Assembly: GCA_966424055.1 (NCBI GenBank)
Contig: CBJLMB010000033.1
Span: forward strand, 9,869-73,868
Length of the DNA: 64,000 bases
Direction: 5' to 3'
Source: Deminuibacter sp966424055
GTDB lineage: Bacteria; Bacteroidota; Bacteroidia; Chitinophagales; Chitinophagaceae
Made by a program: the position numbers and the translations under genes. The notes beneath the pieces are model-generated. The model was not told where the DNA came from and searched no databases. It saw only the letters and a program-made list of their open reading frames with translations. Below, in pieces: positions 57,276-64,000 of the stretch (position 1 is its first letter; each line of letters starts with the position of its first letter).

Positions 57276-58781
57276 TCATTTGATAAACCGTCCGATATAG
57301 GGTAGCTGTTTAAACTCTTTTTTCTCCACCTGCAATATAAACCAGGCATAAGCTGCTGTGAACAAGGTTGCGATCAGCAATCCGAATGCCGTATTGTGCC
57401 AGAGTGAAGTAAGGCCTTTGTGTAATAAGAAAAGCAAAAATACAATGATAAGATATGCCAGCAGTTTTTTCCAGGCATAGGGTACACGGTATTCTTTCTG
57501 CCCCCATACAAAGCTGATGATCATCATACTGAAATAACACAGGAAGGTAGCCCACGCACAGGCCACATAACTGAAGTGTGGAATAAAAAACCAGTTGATC
57601 AGTACCGTAATGGAAGTGCCGATAAGGGTGATCCAGGCACCGGCCATGGTGCGGTTACTTACTTTATACCATACGCTAAGGTTATAATAAATGCCCAGCG
57701 ACATATTGGCCCAAAGCAAAATGGGTACTACCTTAAGGCCATCCCAGTATTTAGGTGCGATAAAATAGCGCCATATAGGGATGTATAGGCTTACCACCAG
57801 GAACATCAGGGTTATGGTGATAACAAAAAACTTCATTACCCGGGCATATGTGCGCTGTGGGTTCTGACCCTCGGCCTGTTTGAAAAAGAAAGGTTCGGCT
57901 CCCATGCGGAAGGCCTGTATAAACAGGGTGATCAGGATAGATAATTTGTAACAGGCATTGTAAATGCCGCGTTGCTCATCAACAAAATCTTCTGTGCCGG
58001 GCAGCCACCAGCCCAGCATCAGCCGGTCGAATGTTTCATTCACCATACCGCCGAGGCCGGCTACCAGCATGGGAATGGCATACACCAGCATTTCACGCCA
58101 GAGACCGAAGCTGAAATTCCATTTTTTCGGAAACAGCCATTTGGACAGCAGCAGTAAGGTAAATGCCGATTGCAGGATGTTGGCAATAAGTACATAATTG
58201 ATGGGGTTCACATTTTTCCGGTATACCAGCACGATCCAGCTGTCAGAATATTTTTCGAGATGAGAAGGGCAATAGATCACAAAGAAATAAGTGAAACCCA
58301 TATTAATAAAAATGCCCGCTATTTTGATAAAAGCGAACAACAGCGGCCTGTTCTCATTGCGCAACCGGGCAAACGGGATAGTGCTCAGTGCATCGAGCGC
58401 AATAATGACAATGCTTAACTGTATAAGCGCCGGAAAATTTTCCAGTGTGGCAGTTTTGGCCAGCCACGACTGGTTGAACCAGAGTAATATTGAAAGAAAA
58501 ACGGTGCTGATGAGCAGGCTGATGGTTGCTGTTGTGTTCACTGCCTCTGTTCGCTCTTTCCGCTGTACAAAACGAAAATAAGCTGTTTCCATTCCATAGG
58601 TGAAAATCACATTCATCAGCGGTATAGCAGAATAAATGGCACCCATACGGCCATAATCGGCTTTAGATACGGCATGAGCATAGGTTAATAAAGGCGTAAG
58701 CAAATAACTGACAAATCTTGCCGCAATACTGCTCAGTCCGTACCAGAGTGTTTGGCCTGCTAATTTTTTTATCTCGCTCAA
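57276..58781 (-). CDS. Polysaccharide flippase-like membrane protein (Wzx/MATE superfamily)
   Basis: This 501-residue protein has about 12-14 hydrophobic segments and opens IKKLAGQTLWYGLSSIAARF with LLTPLLTYAHAVSKADYG. That is the typical start of oligosaccharide flippases of the MVF/polysaccharide-synthase group. Such proteins move lipid-linked glycans across the inner membrane. No glycosyltransferases are adjacent, so the glycan is unknown. A TAnnTTTG promoter is 16 bases upstream. Confidence 0.88.
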   Translation of the reverse strand: MSEIKKLAGQTLWYGLSSIAARFVSYLLTPLLTYAHAVSKADYGRMGAIYSAIPLMNVIFTYGMETAYFRFVQRKERTEAVNTTATISLLISTVFLSILLWFNQSWLAKTATLENFPALIQLSIVIIALDALSTIPFARLRNENRPLLFAFIKIAGIFINMGFTYFFVIYCPSHLEKYSDSWIVLVYRKNVNPINYVLIANILQSAFTLLLLSKWLFPKKWNFSFGLWREMLVYAIPMLVAGLGGMVNETFDRLMLGWWLPGTEDFVDEQRGIYNACYKLSILITLFIQAFRMGAEPFFFKQAEGQNPQRTYARVMKFFVITITLMFLVVSLYIPIWRYFIAPKYWDGLKVVPILLWANMSLGIYYNLSVWYKVSNRTMAGAWITLIGTSITVLINWFFIPHFSYVACAWATFLCYFSMMIISFVWGQKEYRVPYAWKKLLAYLIIVFLLFLLHKGLTSLWHNTAFGLLIATLFTAAYAWFILQVEKKEFKQLPYIGRFIK

Positions 58782-58796
58782 TCCGGATTATTTGAA

Positions 58797-58804
58797 CAAA
58801 TGTA
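58797..58804 (-). promoter_or_regulatory. -7 promoter element of the flippase gene
   Basis: The minus strand reads TACATTTG, an exact match to the Bacteroidota TAnnTTTG box, ending 15 bases before the ATG at 58781. The predicted transcript would have a very short leader. Confidence 0.5.
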
Positions 58805-58945
58805 AACTTCCCGCAGCATAAAAAGTGAAATGGTGTATTCCGGGAAGCTGCGAATGCCCGTTTGAGGGTTAAGGTTTAACGTTTCCTGTTCACCCGGCCG
58901 GGCATCAAACAATGAAACATAAAAGCGGGTAAAAGCTTGGAATGA

Positions 58946-59353
58946 CTAATAATCTCCCGGCCGCAGTTTCTTCCGGCTTTCTTTGTGCGTGCTCTTGCGT
59001 TTTTTGGATTCTATTCTTTTTTCTTTTGAAACAGCGGTAGGACGGGTTGCCAGCCTGGGTTTCTTTTTTTCCAGGGCCTGGTGTACCAGCTGGTTCATTT
59101 TTTTGATCACTTCTGCTTTATTGCCCAGTTGTGAACGCTGGCTCTGCGATTTTACCAGTAAATCACCTTCAGCCGTAATTCGGTTGGCCAGTTTTTGCAG
59201 CAGTTGCTGCTGCTGGCCGGGATTAACCAGCGCCGACCGGGCAATGGCCCAGCGGCCTTCTACCATGGTTTCTACCTTATTCACATTCTGCCCGCCTTTT
59301 CCGCCGCTGCGTGCGGTTTGAAAAACGATTTCGGGCGTAATATCTATCTTCAT
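58946..59353 (-). CDS. arfB: ArfB-type alternative ribosome rescue factor
   Basis: This 135-residue release-factor-like hydrolase has the catalytic GGQ motif (ARSGGKGGQNVNKVET, residues about 14-29). A basic C-terminal tail (RIESKKRKSTHKESRKKLRP) enters the mRNA channel in ArfB. The size and single domain fit ArfB (YaeJ) rather than RF1/RF2. It hydrolyses peptidyl-tRNA on stalled ribosomes. The promoter-like TACCTTTG ends four bases before the ATG, suggesting a leaderless transcript. Confidence 0.92.
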   Translation of the reverse strand: MKIDITPEIVFQTARSGGKGGQNVNKVETMVEGRWAIARSALVNPGQQQQLLQKLANRITAEGDLLVKSQSQRSQLGNKAEVIKKMNQLVHQALEKKKPRLATRPTAVSKEKRIESKKRKSTHKESRKKLRPGDY

Positions 59354-59357
59354 ACGG

Positions 59358-59365
59358 CAAAGGTA
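59358..59365 (-). promoter_or_regulatory. -7 promoter element of arfB, leaderless start
   Basis: The minus strand reads TACCTTTG, an exact TAnnTTTG box, only four bases before the ATG at 59353. Transcription would start at or very near the start codon. Confidence 0.55.
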
Positions 59366-59431
59366 GATATTTCAATATAAGCTGTAACAGGAATGGATCG
59401 GGCTTTCTGTACAGGATAAAAAATAATAGTT

Positions 59432-59884
59432 ATGCGCGTGGTTATACAAAGGGTAACAGAGGCATCGGTAACAATCGGCGGACAGGTTAAATCTTCCATC
59501 GGTGTTGGGCTGATGATATTGGTGGGTATTGAAGACAGCGATAGCGATGAAGATATTCAATGGTTGAGCAGTAAAATAGTGAACCTGCGTATTTTTAATG
59601 ATGCGGAAGGGATAATGAATGTGAGTATAAAAGAGGCTGGCGGCGATATTTTGCTTGTAAGCCAGTTTACCTTGCAGGCCAGTACAAAAAAAGGCAACAG
59701 GCCTTCTTATATTAAAGCAAGCAAACCCGGTATTGCCATTCCCCTGTATGAAAGAATGATCAGCCGGCTGGAGGCAGACCTGGGTAAACCTATCCAAACC
59801 GGCACGTTTGGGGCAGATATGAAAATAGGGCTGGTGAACGATGGCCCTGTAACCATTATTATTGATTCGAAGAACAAGGAATAA
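59432..59884 (+). CDS. dtd: D-aminoacyl-tRNA deacylase
   Basis: This 150-residue protein opens MRVVIQRVTEASVTI. It has the two catalytic motifs of Dtd: SQFTL (residues about 77-81) and NDGPVT (about 135-140). It removes D-amino acids from tRNA in the cytosol. The length is normal. It is followed after three bases by the hemoglobin gene, so the two are translationally close. Confidence 0.97.
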   Translation: MRVVIQRVTEASVTIGGQVKSSIGVGLMILVGIEDSDSDEDIQWLSSKIVNLRIFNDAEGIMNVSIKEAGGDILLVSQFTLQASTKKGNRPSYIKASKPGIAIPLYERMISRLEADLGKPIQTGTFGADMKIGLVNDGPVTIIIDSKNKE

Positions 59885-59887
59885 AAT

Positions 59888-60277
59888 ATGCGTGACATAG
59901 AAACCCGTGCAGATATTGACCAGGTGCTGCGCACTTTTTATACCCAGGCGTTTGCGGATGAGAGAATAGGTTTTTATTTTACAGAAATTGCCGCCGTACA
60001 CCTGGAAGAACACCTGCTGACCATTGGTGATTTTTGGGAATCGGTATTGCTGGATAAACCCGTTTACCAGGGCAATCCTGTTCAGGTGCATCAATACCTG
60101 AACAGGATTGCCCCGTTTGAAGAAGCGCATTTTAAACGGTGGCTGGAGCTGTTTACCGCAACAGTCGATAACCTGTTCAATGGCGAAACCGCAACAAGAA
60201 TGAAACAAAGGGCCCAGTCCATTGCCACTATTATGACCATCAAACTGGTGTATGGGGGTATCGGCAAAAAAGACTAA
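59888..60277 (+). CDS. Group III truncated hemoglobin
   Basis: This 129-residue protein has the globin pattern of group III truncated hemoglobins: VLRTFYTQAFADERIGFYF, then LEEHLLTIGDFWESVLLD with the E-helix/F-helix region and HFKRWLELFTATVDNLF. The family binds heme; here His residues at about 41 (EEHLLTIGDFW) and about 79 (HFKRW) are candidate ligands. Roles in oxygen or nitric oxide chemistry are proposed for relatives. It begins three bases after dtd. Confidence 0.9.
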   Translation: MRDIETRADIDQVLRTFYTQAFADERIGFYFTEIAAVHLEEHLLTIGDFWESVLLDKPVYQGNPVQVHQYLNRIAPFEEAHFKRWLELFTATVDNLFNGETATRMKQRAQSIATIMTIKLVYGGIGKKD

Positions 60278-60376
60278 CGGGCATATTGAGGCAGATAATA
60301 CGCAATAGTATGGCGGTATTGCCATGCCGGAACAGCAAGGATCATCACTGTTCTGATCACAGTAAAAACGTGTTAA

Positions 60377-60709
60377 ATGACTATACAGCAGGCCCAGCAA
60401 CAGGTTGATCAATGGATTAAAACTGTGGGCGTACGTTATTTCGGCGAGCTTACCAACCTTGGCATATTAATGGAAGAAGTTGGTGAGTTGTCGCGGCTGA
60501 TGGTTCGCACCTATGGCGAACAATCGTTTAAAGAAACCGATAAAGGCAAACAGCTGGCCGATGAAATGGCTGATGTACTGTGGGTATTGCTGTGCCTGGC
60601 TAACCAGACGGGGGTGGATCTTACCACTGCCCTGCAGCAGAATTTCGAGAAGAAAAATAGCCGTGATGCCGAACGCCACCAGAATAATCAAAAGCTACAA
60701 TCACCATAA
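60377..60709 (+). CDS. MazG-like nucleotide pyrophosphohydrolase
   Basis: This 110-residue protein has the all-alpha NTP-pyrophosphatase pattern: LGILMEEVGELSRLM (ExxE, about 29-43) and LADEMADVLWVLLCLANQTG (DExxD-type helix, about 58-77). These acidic residues bind Mg2+. Such enzymes hydrolyse non-canonical or excess nucleoside triphosphates. It is upstream of the YihY-like gene by eight bases. Confidence 0.9.
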   Translation: MTIQQAQQQVDQWIKTVGVRYFGELTNLGILMEEVGELSRLMVRTYGEQSFKETDKGKQLADEMADVLWVLLCLANQTGVDLTTALQQNFEKKNSRDAERHQNNQKLQSP

Positions 60710-60717
60710 ACAGGATT

Positions 60718-61683
60718 ATGCGCCTGGGCATAAAAGATATTGGTAAAATACTCTGGCAAACCATCAATGATGTGCTGGATAACAGGGTGCTTAAAATGAG
60801 CGCTGCACTGGCCTATTACACCGTTTTTTCCATAGCGCCCATGCTGATCGTGATCATCAGCCTCTGTGATATTTTTTTCGGCCGTGATGCTATTGAAGGC
60901 TCTATCAACCAGCAGATACAGTCTTTCGTGGGGCCGCAGGCTGCCCAGCAGATACAGCAATTGCTGAAAAATGCCGCTATCTCCAACGATATTACCTGGG
61001 CTTCTATTGTGGGTATTGTTTCACTGGTGTTTGCCGCCACCGGCGTATTTACTGAGATACAGGATTCTATAAATATGATCTGGCGGCTGAAGGCCAAACC
61101 CAAAAAAGGGATCATCAAGCTCGTTTTGAACAGGCTGCTCAGTTTTTCCATGGTGGTGGGACTGGGTTTTATTTTGATGGTATCACTGGCCGTCAACGCG
61201 CTTATTGCCGCCCTGTCGAATCACCTGATGCAGCGGTTTCCGCAGATACAGGTATATATTGTATACCTGCTCAATTATGTGATCACCTTTGGAACCATCA
61301 GCTTCTTGTTTGCCATTATTTTTAAACTGCTGCCCGATGCCCGGGTAAAATGGCGGGATGTATGGGTAGGCGCTTTTACCACGGCTATCCTGTTTATGCT
61401 GGGGAAATTCGCCATCGGTTTTTACCTGGGTAAAAGCAAAGTGAGCAGCACTTATGGTGCGGCAGGTTCTATCGTGATCATTTTGCTGTGGGTATACTAT
61501 TCTGCTGTAATACTTTATTTCGGTGCTGCTTTTACCCGGATATATGCCCAATATATCGGCCGGCAGATATACCCCAATGATTATGCTGTATTTATCCAGC
61601 AGGTGGTAATAGAAAGCCATGATTCCCTTGAAAAACAGGCTTCCGACGGTAAAAATGACAACAAACCCATTTATGGTGCGTGA
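60718..61683 (+). CDS. YihY/BrkB family inner-membrane protein
   Basis: This 321-residue protein has six hydrophobic segments. It carries the family hallmarks KMSAALAYYTVFSIAPMLIV (about 23-42) and KVSSTYGAAGSIVIILLWVYYSAVILYFGA, of which only parts are quoted here. It was once annotated as ribonuclease BN, which is not supported for this family; its real function is unclear. It starts eight bases after the MazG-like gene. Confidence 0.92.
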   Translation: MRLGIKDIGKILWQTINDVLDNRVLKMSAALAYYTVFSIAPMLIVIISLCDIFFGRDAIEGSINQQIQSFVGPQAAQQIQQLLKNAAISNDITWASIVGIVSLVFAATGVFTEIQDSINMIWRLKAKPKKGIIKLVLNRLLSFSMVVGLGFILMVSLAVNALIAALSNHLMQRFPQIQVYIVYLLNYVITFGTISFLFAIIFKLLPDARVKWRDVWVGAFTTAILFMLGKFAIGFYLGKSKVSSTYGAAGSIVIILLWVYYSAVILYFGAAFTRIYAQYIGRQIYPNDYAVFIQQVVIESHDSLEKQASDGKNDNKPIYGA

Positions 61684-61696
61684 AAATAGCGAGGGG

Positions 61697-61950
61697 TAGC
61701 AGGATAGAAGTAGCAGGTAGCAGGAGAAAGCCAAAGCACACGCAGTCGCCCGCGTCCCGCGGGTGACGGATATCCTGCAGCCTCCGGCTGCCAAACCTAG
61801 CAGAAGTAGCAGGATAGAAGTAGCAGGTAGCAAGAGAAAGCCAAAAAAGCACATATGCAGTCGCCCGCGTCCCGCGGGTGACAGATATTCTGCAGCCTCC
61901 GGCTGCTAAACGTAGTAGAAGTAGCAGGATATAAGTAGCAGGTAGCAGAA
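61697..61950. repeat. Imperfect tandem repeat, 110-115-bp period, with inner hairpin
   Basis: Copies start at 61697, 61807 and 61922, each with tagcaggata(g/t)aagtagcaggtagca followed by gaaagccaaa. Within the first two copies gtcgcccgcg and cgcgggtgac form a strong short hairpin. Open frames on the minus strand across it follow the repeat and are not real genes. The stretch 61684-62098 contains no other gene. Confidence 0.8.
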
Positions 61951-62082
61951 GAAAGCCAAAAGCACACAGCCGCTATAAGTAGCAGAACGGAACAAAACCC
62001 CTGACTGCTGGCTGCCGGCTGAAGACTGCCGGCTGAAGACTGCCCACATCAACATCTTGCTGCTAAAAGTGCCGCAAACGCC

Positions 62083-62090
62083 TATCTTTG
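62083..62090 (+). promoter_or_regulatory. -7 promoter element of the glycyl-tRNA synthetase gene
   Basis: TATCTTTG matches TAnnTTTG exactly and ends eight bases before the ATG at 62099. This both supports that start (rather than the open frame further upstream) and predicts a leaderless or nearly leaderless mRNA. Confidence 0.55.
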
Positions 62091-62098
62091 CTGCCGCT

Positions 62099-63547
62099 AT
62101 GAGTATTCAAGACAATAAATTCCAGGCGATTATTTCGCATGCCAAAGAATATGGCTTTGTATTTCCCAGTAGTGAAATATATGATGGTCTGAGCGCTGTA
62201 TACGACTACGGTCCGTATGGCAGCGAACTCAAAAAGAACATCCGTGATTACTGGTGGAAAAGCATGACCCAGCTGCAGGAGAATATTGTGGGTATCGATG
62301 CGGCTATTTTTATGCATCCCACCACCTGGAAGGCCAGCGGGCATGTTGACAATTTCAGCGACCCGATGATCGACAATAAAGACAGCAAAAAACGCTACCG
62401 CGTTGACCACTTGATAGAAGGCCATGCCGAGCAACTGCGTGAAAAAGGTGAAGAAGGGGAAAAAGCTGCCGGCGACCTGCTGGCCGAAATGGACCATCTG
62501 CTGGCTAAAGAAGATTTTGCCGGACTGAAAAAGCTGATCGACGACAATAAGATCACCTGCTCTGTCAGCGGTACCGCCAACTGGACGGAGATCCGCCAGT
62601 TTAACCTGATGTTCGATACCAAACTGGGCTCTGTAGCCGAAGAAGCAGATACTATTTACCTGCGTCCAGAAACAGCACAGGGTATTTTTGTCAATTTCCT
62701 GAATGTGCAGAAAACCGCGCGGATGAAGATCCCCTTCGGTATAGCGCAAACCGGTAAGGCCTTTCGTAATGAGATCGTTGCCCGCCAGTTTATTTTCCGC
62801 ATGCGCGAATTTGAGCAGATGGAAATGCAGTTTTTCTGCCGCCCCGGTACTGAACTGGAATGGTATGAATACTGGAAAAAAGAAAGAATGAACTGGCACC
62901 TGAGCCTGGGTACCGATCCTGCCAGGTACCGCTTTCATGATCATGTGAAACTGGCGCATTATGCCAATGCCGCAGTGGATATTGAATATGATTTCCCCAT
63001 CGGTTTTAAAGAAGTGGAAGGTATCCATTCCCGCACCGATTACGACCTGAGCCGTCACCAGGAGTTCAGCGGTAAAAAAATGACCTATTTCGATACCGAA
63101 CTGAACAAGCATTATGTGCCTTATGTGGTGGAAACATCCATCGGTTTAGACAGGATGTTCCTGCTGGTGCTGAGCAATGCCTACGAAGAAGAAATACTGG
63201 TGAAGGAAGACGGTACCAAAGACAGTCGTACCGTAATGCATATACCCGCCAAAATAGCGCCCATCAAACTGGCGGTATTGCCTTTAACCAAGAGAGACGG
63301 CCTGCCGGAGATCGCAAGGGAGCTGATCGATGAATGCAAACCGTATTTCAAATGTTTCTTTGAAGAAAAAGATACCATCGGTAAACGCTATAGAAGACAG
63401 GATGCCATCGGCACACCTTTTTGCGTAACCATCGACCACCAGACCAAAGAAGACCAAACCGTCACCATCCGCCACCGCGACAGTATGCTGCAGGAGCGTA
63501 TACCCATCAGCAAAGTGAAAGAGCTGGTGCTGAATGCTATGGTGTAG
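62099..63547 (+). CDS. glyQS: Glycyl-tRNA synthetase, single-chain (alpha2) type
   Basis: This 482-residue class II synthetase charges tRNA-Gly. Motif 1 region is AVYDYGPYGSELKKNIRDYW; motif 2 is GIAQTGKAFRNEIVARQFIF then REFEQMEMQFF; motif 3 is VETSIGLDRMFLLVLSNAYE. The anticodon-binding domain follows (IAPIKLAVLPLTKRDGLPEI). This single-chain form is the normal one in Bacteroidota, in contrast to the two-subunit form of many bacteria. The start at 62099 fits the family N-terminus and the promoter; the frame extends 14 codons upstream without family similarity. A strong terminator follows. Confidence 0.96.
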   Translation: MSIQDNKFQAIISHAKEYGFVFPSSEIYDGLSAVYDYGPYGSELKKNIRDYWWKSMTQLQENIVGIDAAIFMHPTTWKASGHVDNFSDPMIDNKDSKKRYRVDHLIEGHAEQLREKGEEGEKAAGDLLAEMDHLLAKEDFAGLKKLIDDNKITCSVSGTANWTEIRQFNLMFDTKLGSVAEEADTIYLRPETAQGIFVNFLNVQKTARMKIPFGIAQTGKAFRNEIVARQFIFRMREFEQMEMQFFCRPGTELEWYEYWKKERMNWHLSLGTDPARYRFHDHVKLAHYANAAVDIEYDFPIGFKEVEGIHSRTDYDLSRHQEFSGKKMTYFDTELNKHYVPYVVETSIGLDRMFLLVLSNAYEEEILVKEDGTKDSRTVMHIPAKIAPIKLAVLPLTKRDGLPEIARELIDECKPYFKCFFEEKDTIGKRYRRQDAIGTPFCVTIDHQTKEDQTVTIRHRDSMLQERIPISKVKELVLNAMV

Positions 63548-63558
63548 TGGTAGCAAGT

Positions 63559-64000
63559 GGTAGCAAGATATGAGTAGCAGGCAGCAAGAGAAAGCCTGCG
63601 GTAAAAAGAGGCCGGCTCGAAAGCGCGGCCTCTTTTTATTGGGTATATTGGTTTATCCTGTTGCGGTGTAGCAGTAGCAAATGGTAGCAAGATGTTAGTA
63701 GCAAGTAGCAAGAGAAAGCCTGCAATAAGGTCAGCGGCTGCCTCACCCGGCATCGTGCCTTATCCTGCTACTTGCTACTAACATCCTGCGACTACCCCAC
63801 TATCCATACAATTCTGTGGTAGCAAGATATGGGTAGCAAGTAGCAAGAGAAAACCTGCAATAAGGTCAGCGGCTGCCTCCCCTGGCATCGTGCCTTATCC
63901 TGCTACTTGCTACTAACATCTTGCGACTGCTCCCGCTATCCATATAATTCTGTGGTAGCAAGATATGGGTAGCAAGTAGCAAGAGAAAACCTGCAATAAG
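63559..64000. repeat. Tandem hairpin repeats, about 136-bp period
   Basis: Units begin ggtagcaaga at 63559 (partial), 63683, 63818 and 63954 (cut by the window end). In the unit at 63683 the 27-base left arm (63684-63710) is nearly complementary to 63766-63792, and in the next unit 63819-63845 pairs with 63901-63927 less perfectly. Each unit can form a long hairpin with about 55 bases in the loop. No gene is present after the terminator. Confidence 0.8.
63603..63637 (+). terminator. Terminator of the glycyl-tRNA synthetase gene
   Basis: aaaaagaggccg (63603-63614) and cggcctcttttt (63626-63637) form a perfect 12-bp stem ending in a T run, about 56 bases after the stop codon. Confidence 0.9.

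Noticed and set aside
59372..60412. Minus-strand 346-residue frame
   Set aside because: It is fully antisense to dtd and the truncated hemoglobin gene, both clearly real, and has no family features.
61183..61854. Minus-strand frames of 223 and 86 residues
   Set aside because: They lie antisense to the YihY-like gene and continue into the tagcaggtagca repeats (LLLPATSILLL-type sequence); they are shadows.
62063..63112. Minus-strand 349-residue frame
   Set aside because: It is the antisense shadow of the glycyl-tRNA synthetase gene.
63559..64000. CRISPR array
   Set aside because: The repeated units are long, diverged and hairpin-forming with similar sequence throughout; there are no short direct repeats with unique spacers and no cas genes.

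Overview
The window looks like the chromosome of a Bacteroidota member, most probably family Chitinophagaceae. The evidence is two SusC/SusD pairs, a one-protein hybrid two-component regulator, TAnnTTTG-type promoters next to start codons, glycoside hydrolases with secretion signals, and a single-chain glycyl-tRNA synthetase. The family-level assignment is inference from general resemblance and was not tested by a search.

1-18.2 kb: a polysaccharide utilization locus that reads as a xyloglucan locus. It has the last 11 codons of a probable GH16 enzyme, a GH2 beta-galactosidase, a hybrid sensor/AraC regulator, a GH31 alpha-xylosidase with PA14 insert, SusC, SusD, a GH29 alpha-L-fucosidase and a GH5 endoglucanase. 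These activities match the backbone (GH5) and the Xyl, Gal and Fuc side chains (GH31, GH2, GH29). A block of 168-bp tandem repeats and a terminator separate it from a convergent second SusC/SusD pair (18.7-23.5 kb) that has no enzymes. Two LacI-type palindromes lie upstream of that pair.

24.5-30.1 kb: small ordinary genes (MFS exporter, VOC protein, DoxX-like protein, two DUF4440 paralogues, a barrel-like exported protein, M20 amidohydrolase).

30.1-45.3 kb: a gene-poor, decayed and rearranged region. It holds relics of a tyrosine recombinase, an AraC regulator, a NarL-type response regulator and a LamG-domain protein, and an intact GH18 lipoprotein that with the LamG relic suggests a lost N-glycan locus. 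It also holds three class I terpene synthase genes (one with a probable N-terminal frameshift) around a 52-codon gene that looks like a Bacteroidota class I lanthipeptide precursor with its own promoter and terminator. No lanthionine-forming enzyme or transporter is in the window.

45.3-52.9 kb: a minus-strand run of NAD(P)-binding proteins and AraC regulators. An [NmrA-like + AraC] cassette is present twice in tandem, and one NmrA copy is split by a frameshift in a run of eight G. Next come an epimerase-like gene and a divergent quinone-oxidoreductase/HxlR pair with two abutting 18-bp inverted repeats between them.

53-64 kb: an AAA/DUF4143 ATPase, tRNA-Leu(UAG), a coiled-coil exported protein, a polysaccharide flippase, then housekeeping genes (ArfB-type release factor, D-aminoacyl-tRNA deacylase, truncated hemoglobin, MazG-like protein, YihY-like membrane protein, glycyl-tRNA synthetase). 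Both sides of the glycyl-tRNA synthetase gene carry repeats built on a tagcaagtagca motif, and the downstream ones can fold into long hairpins.
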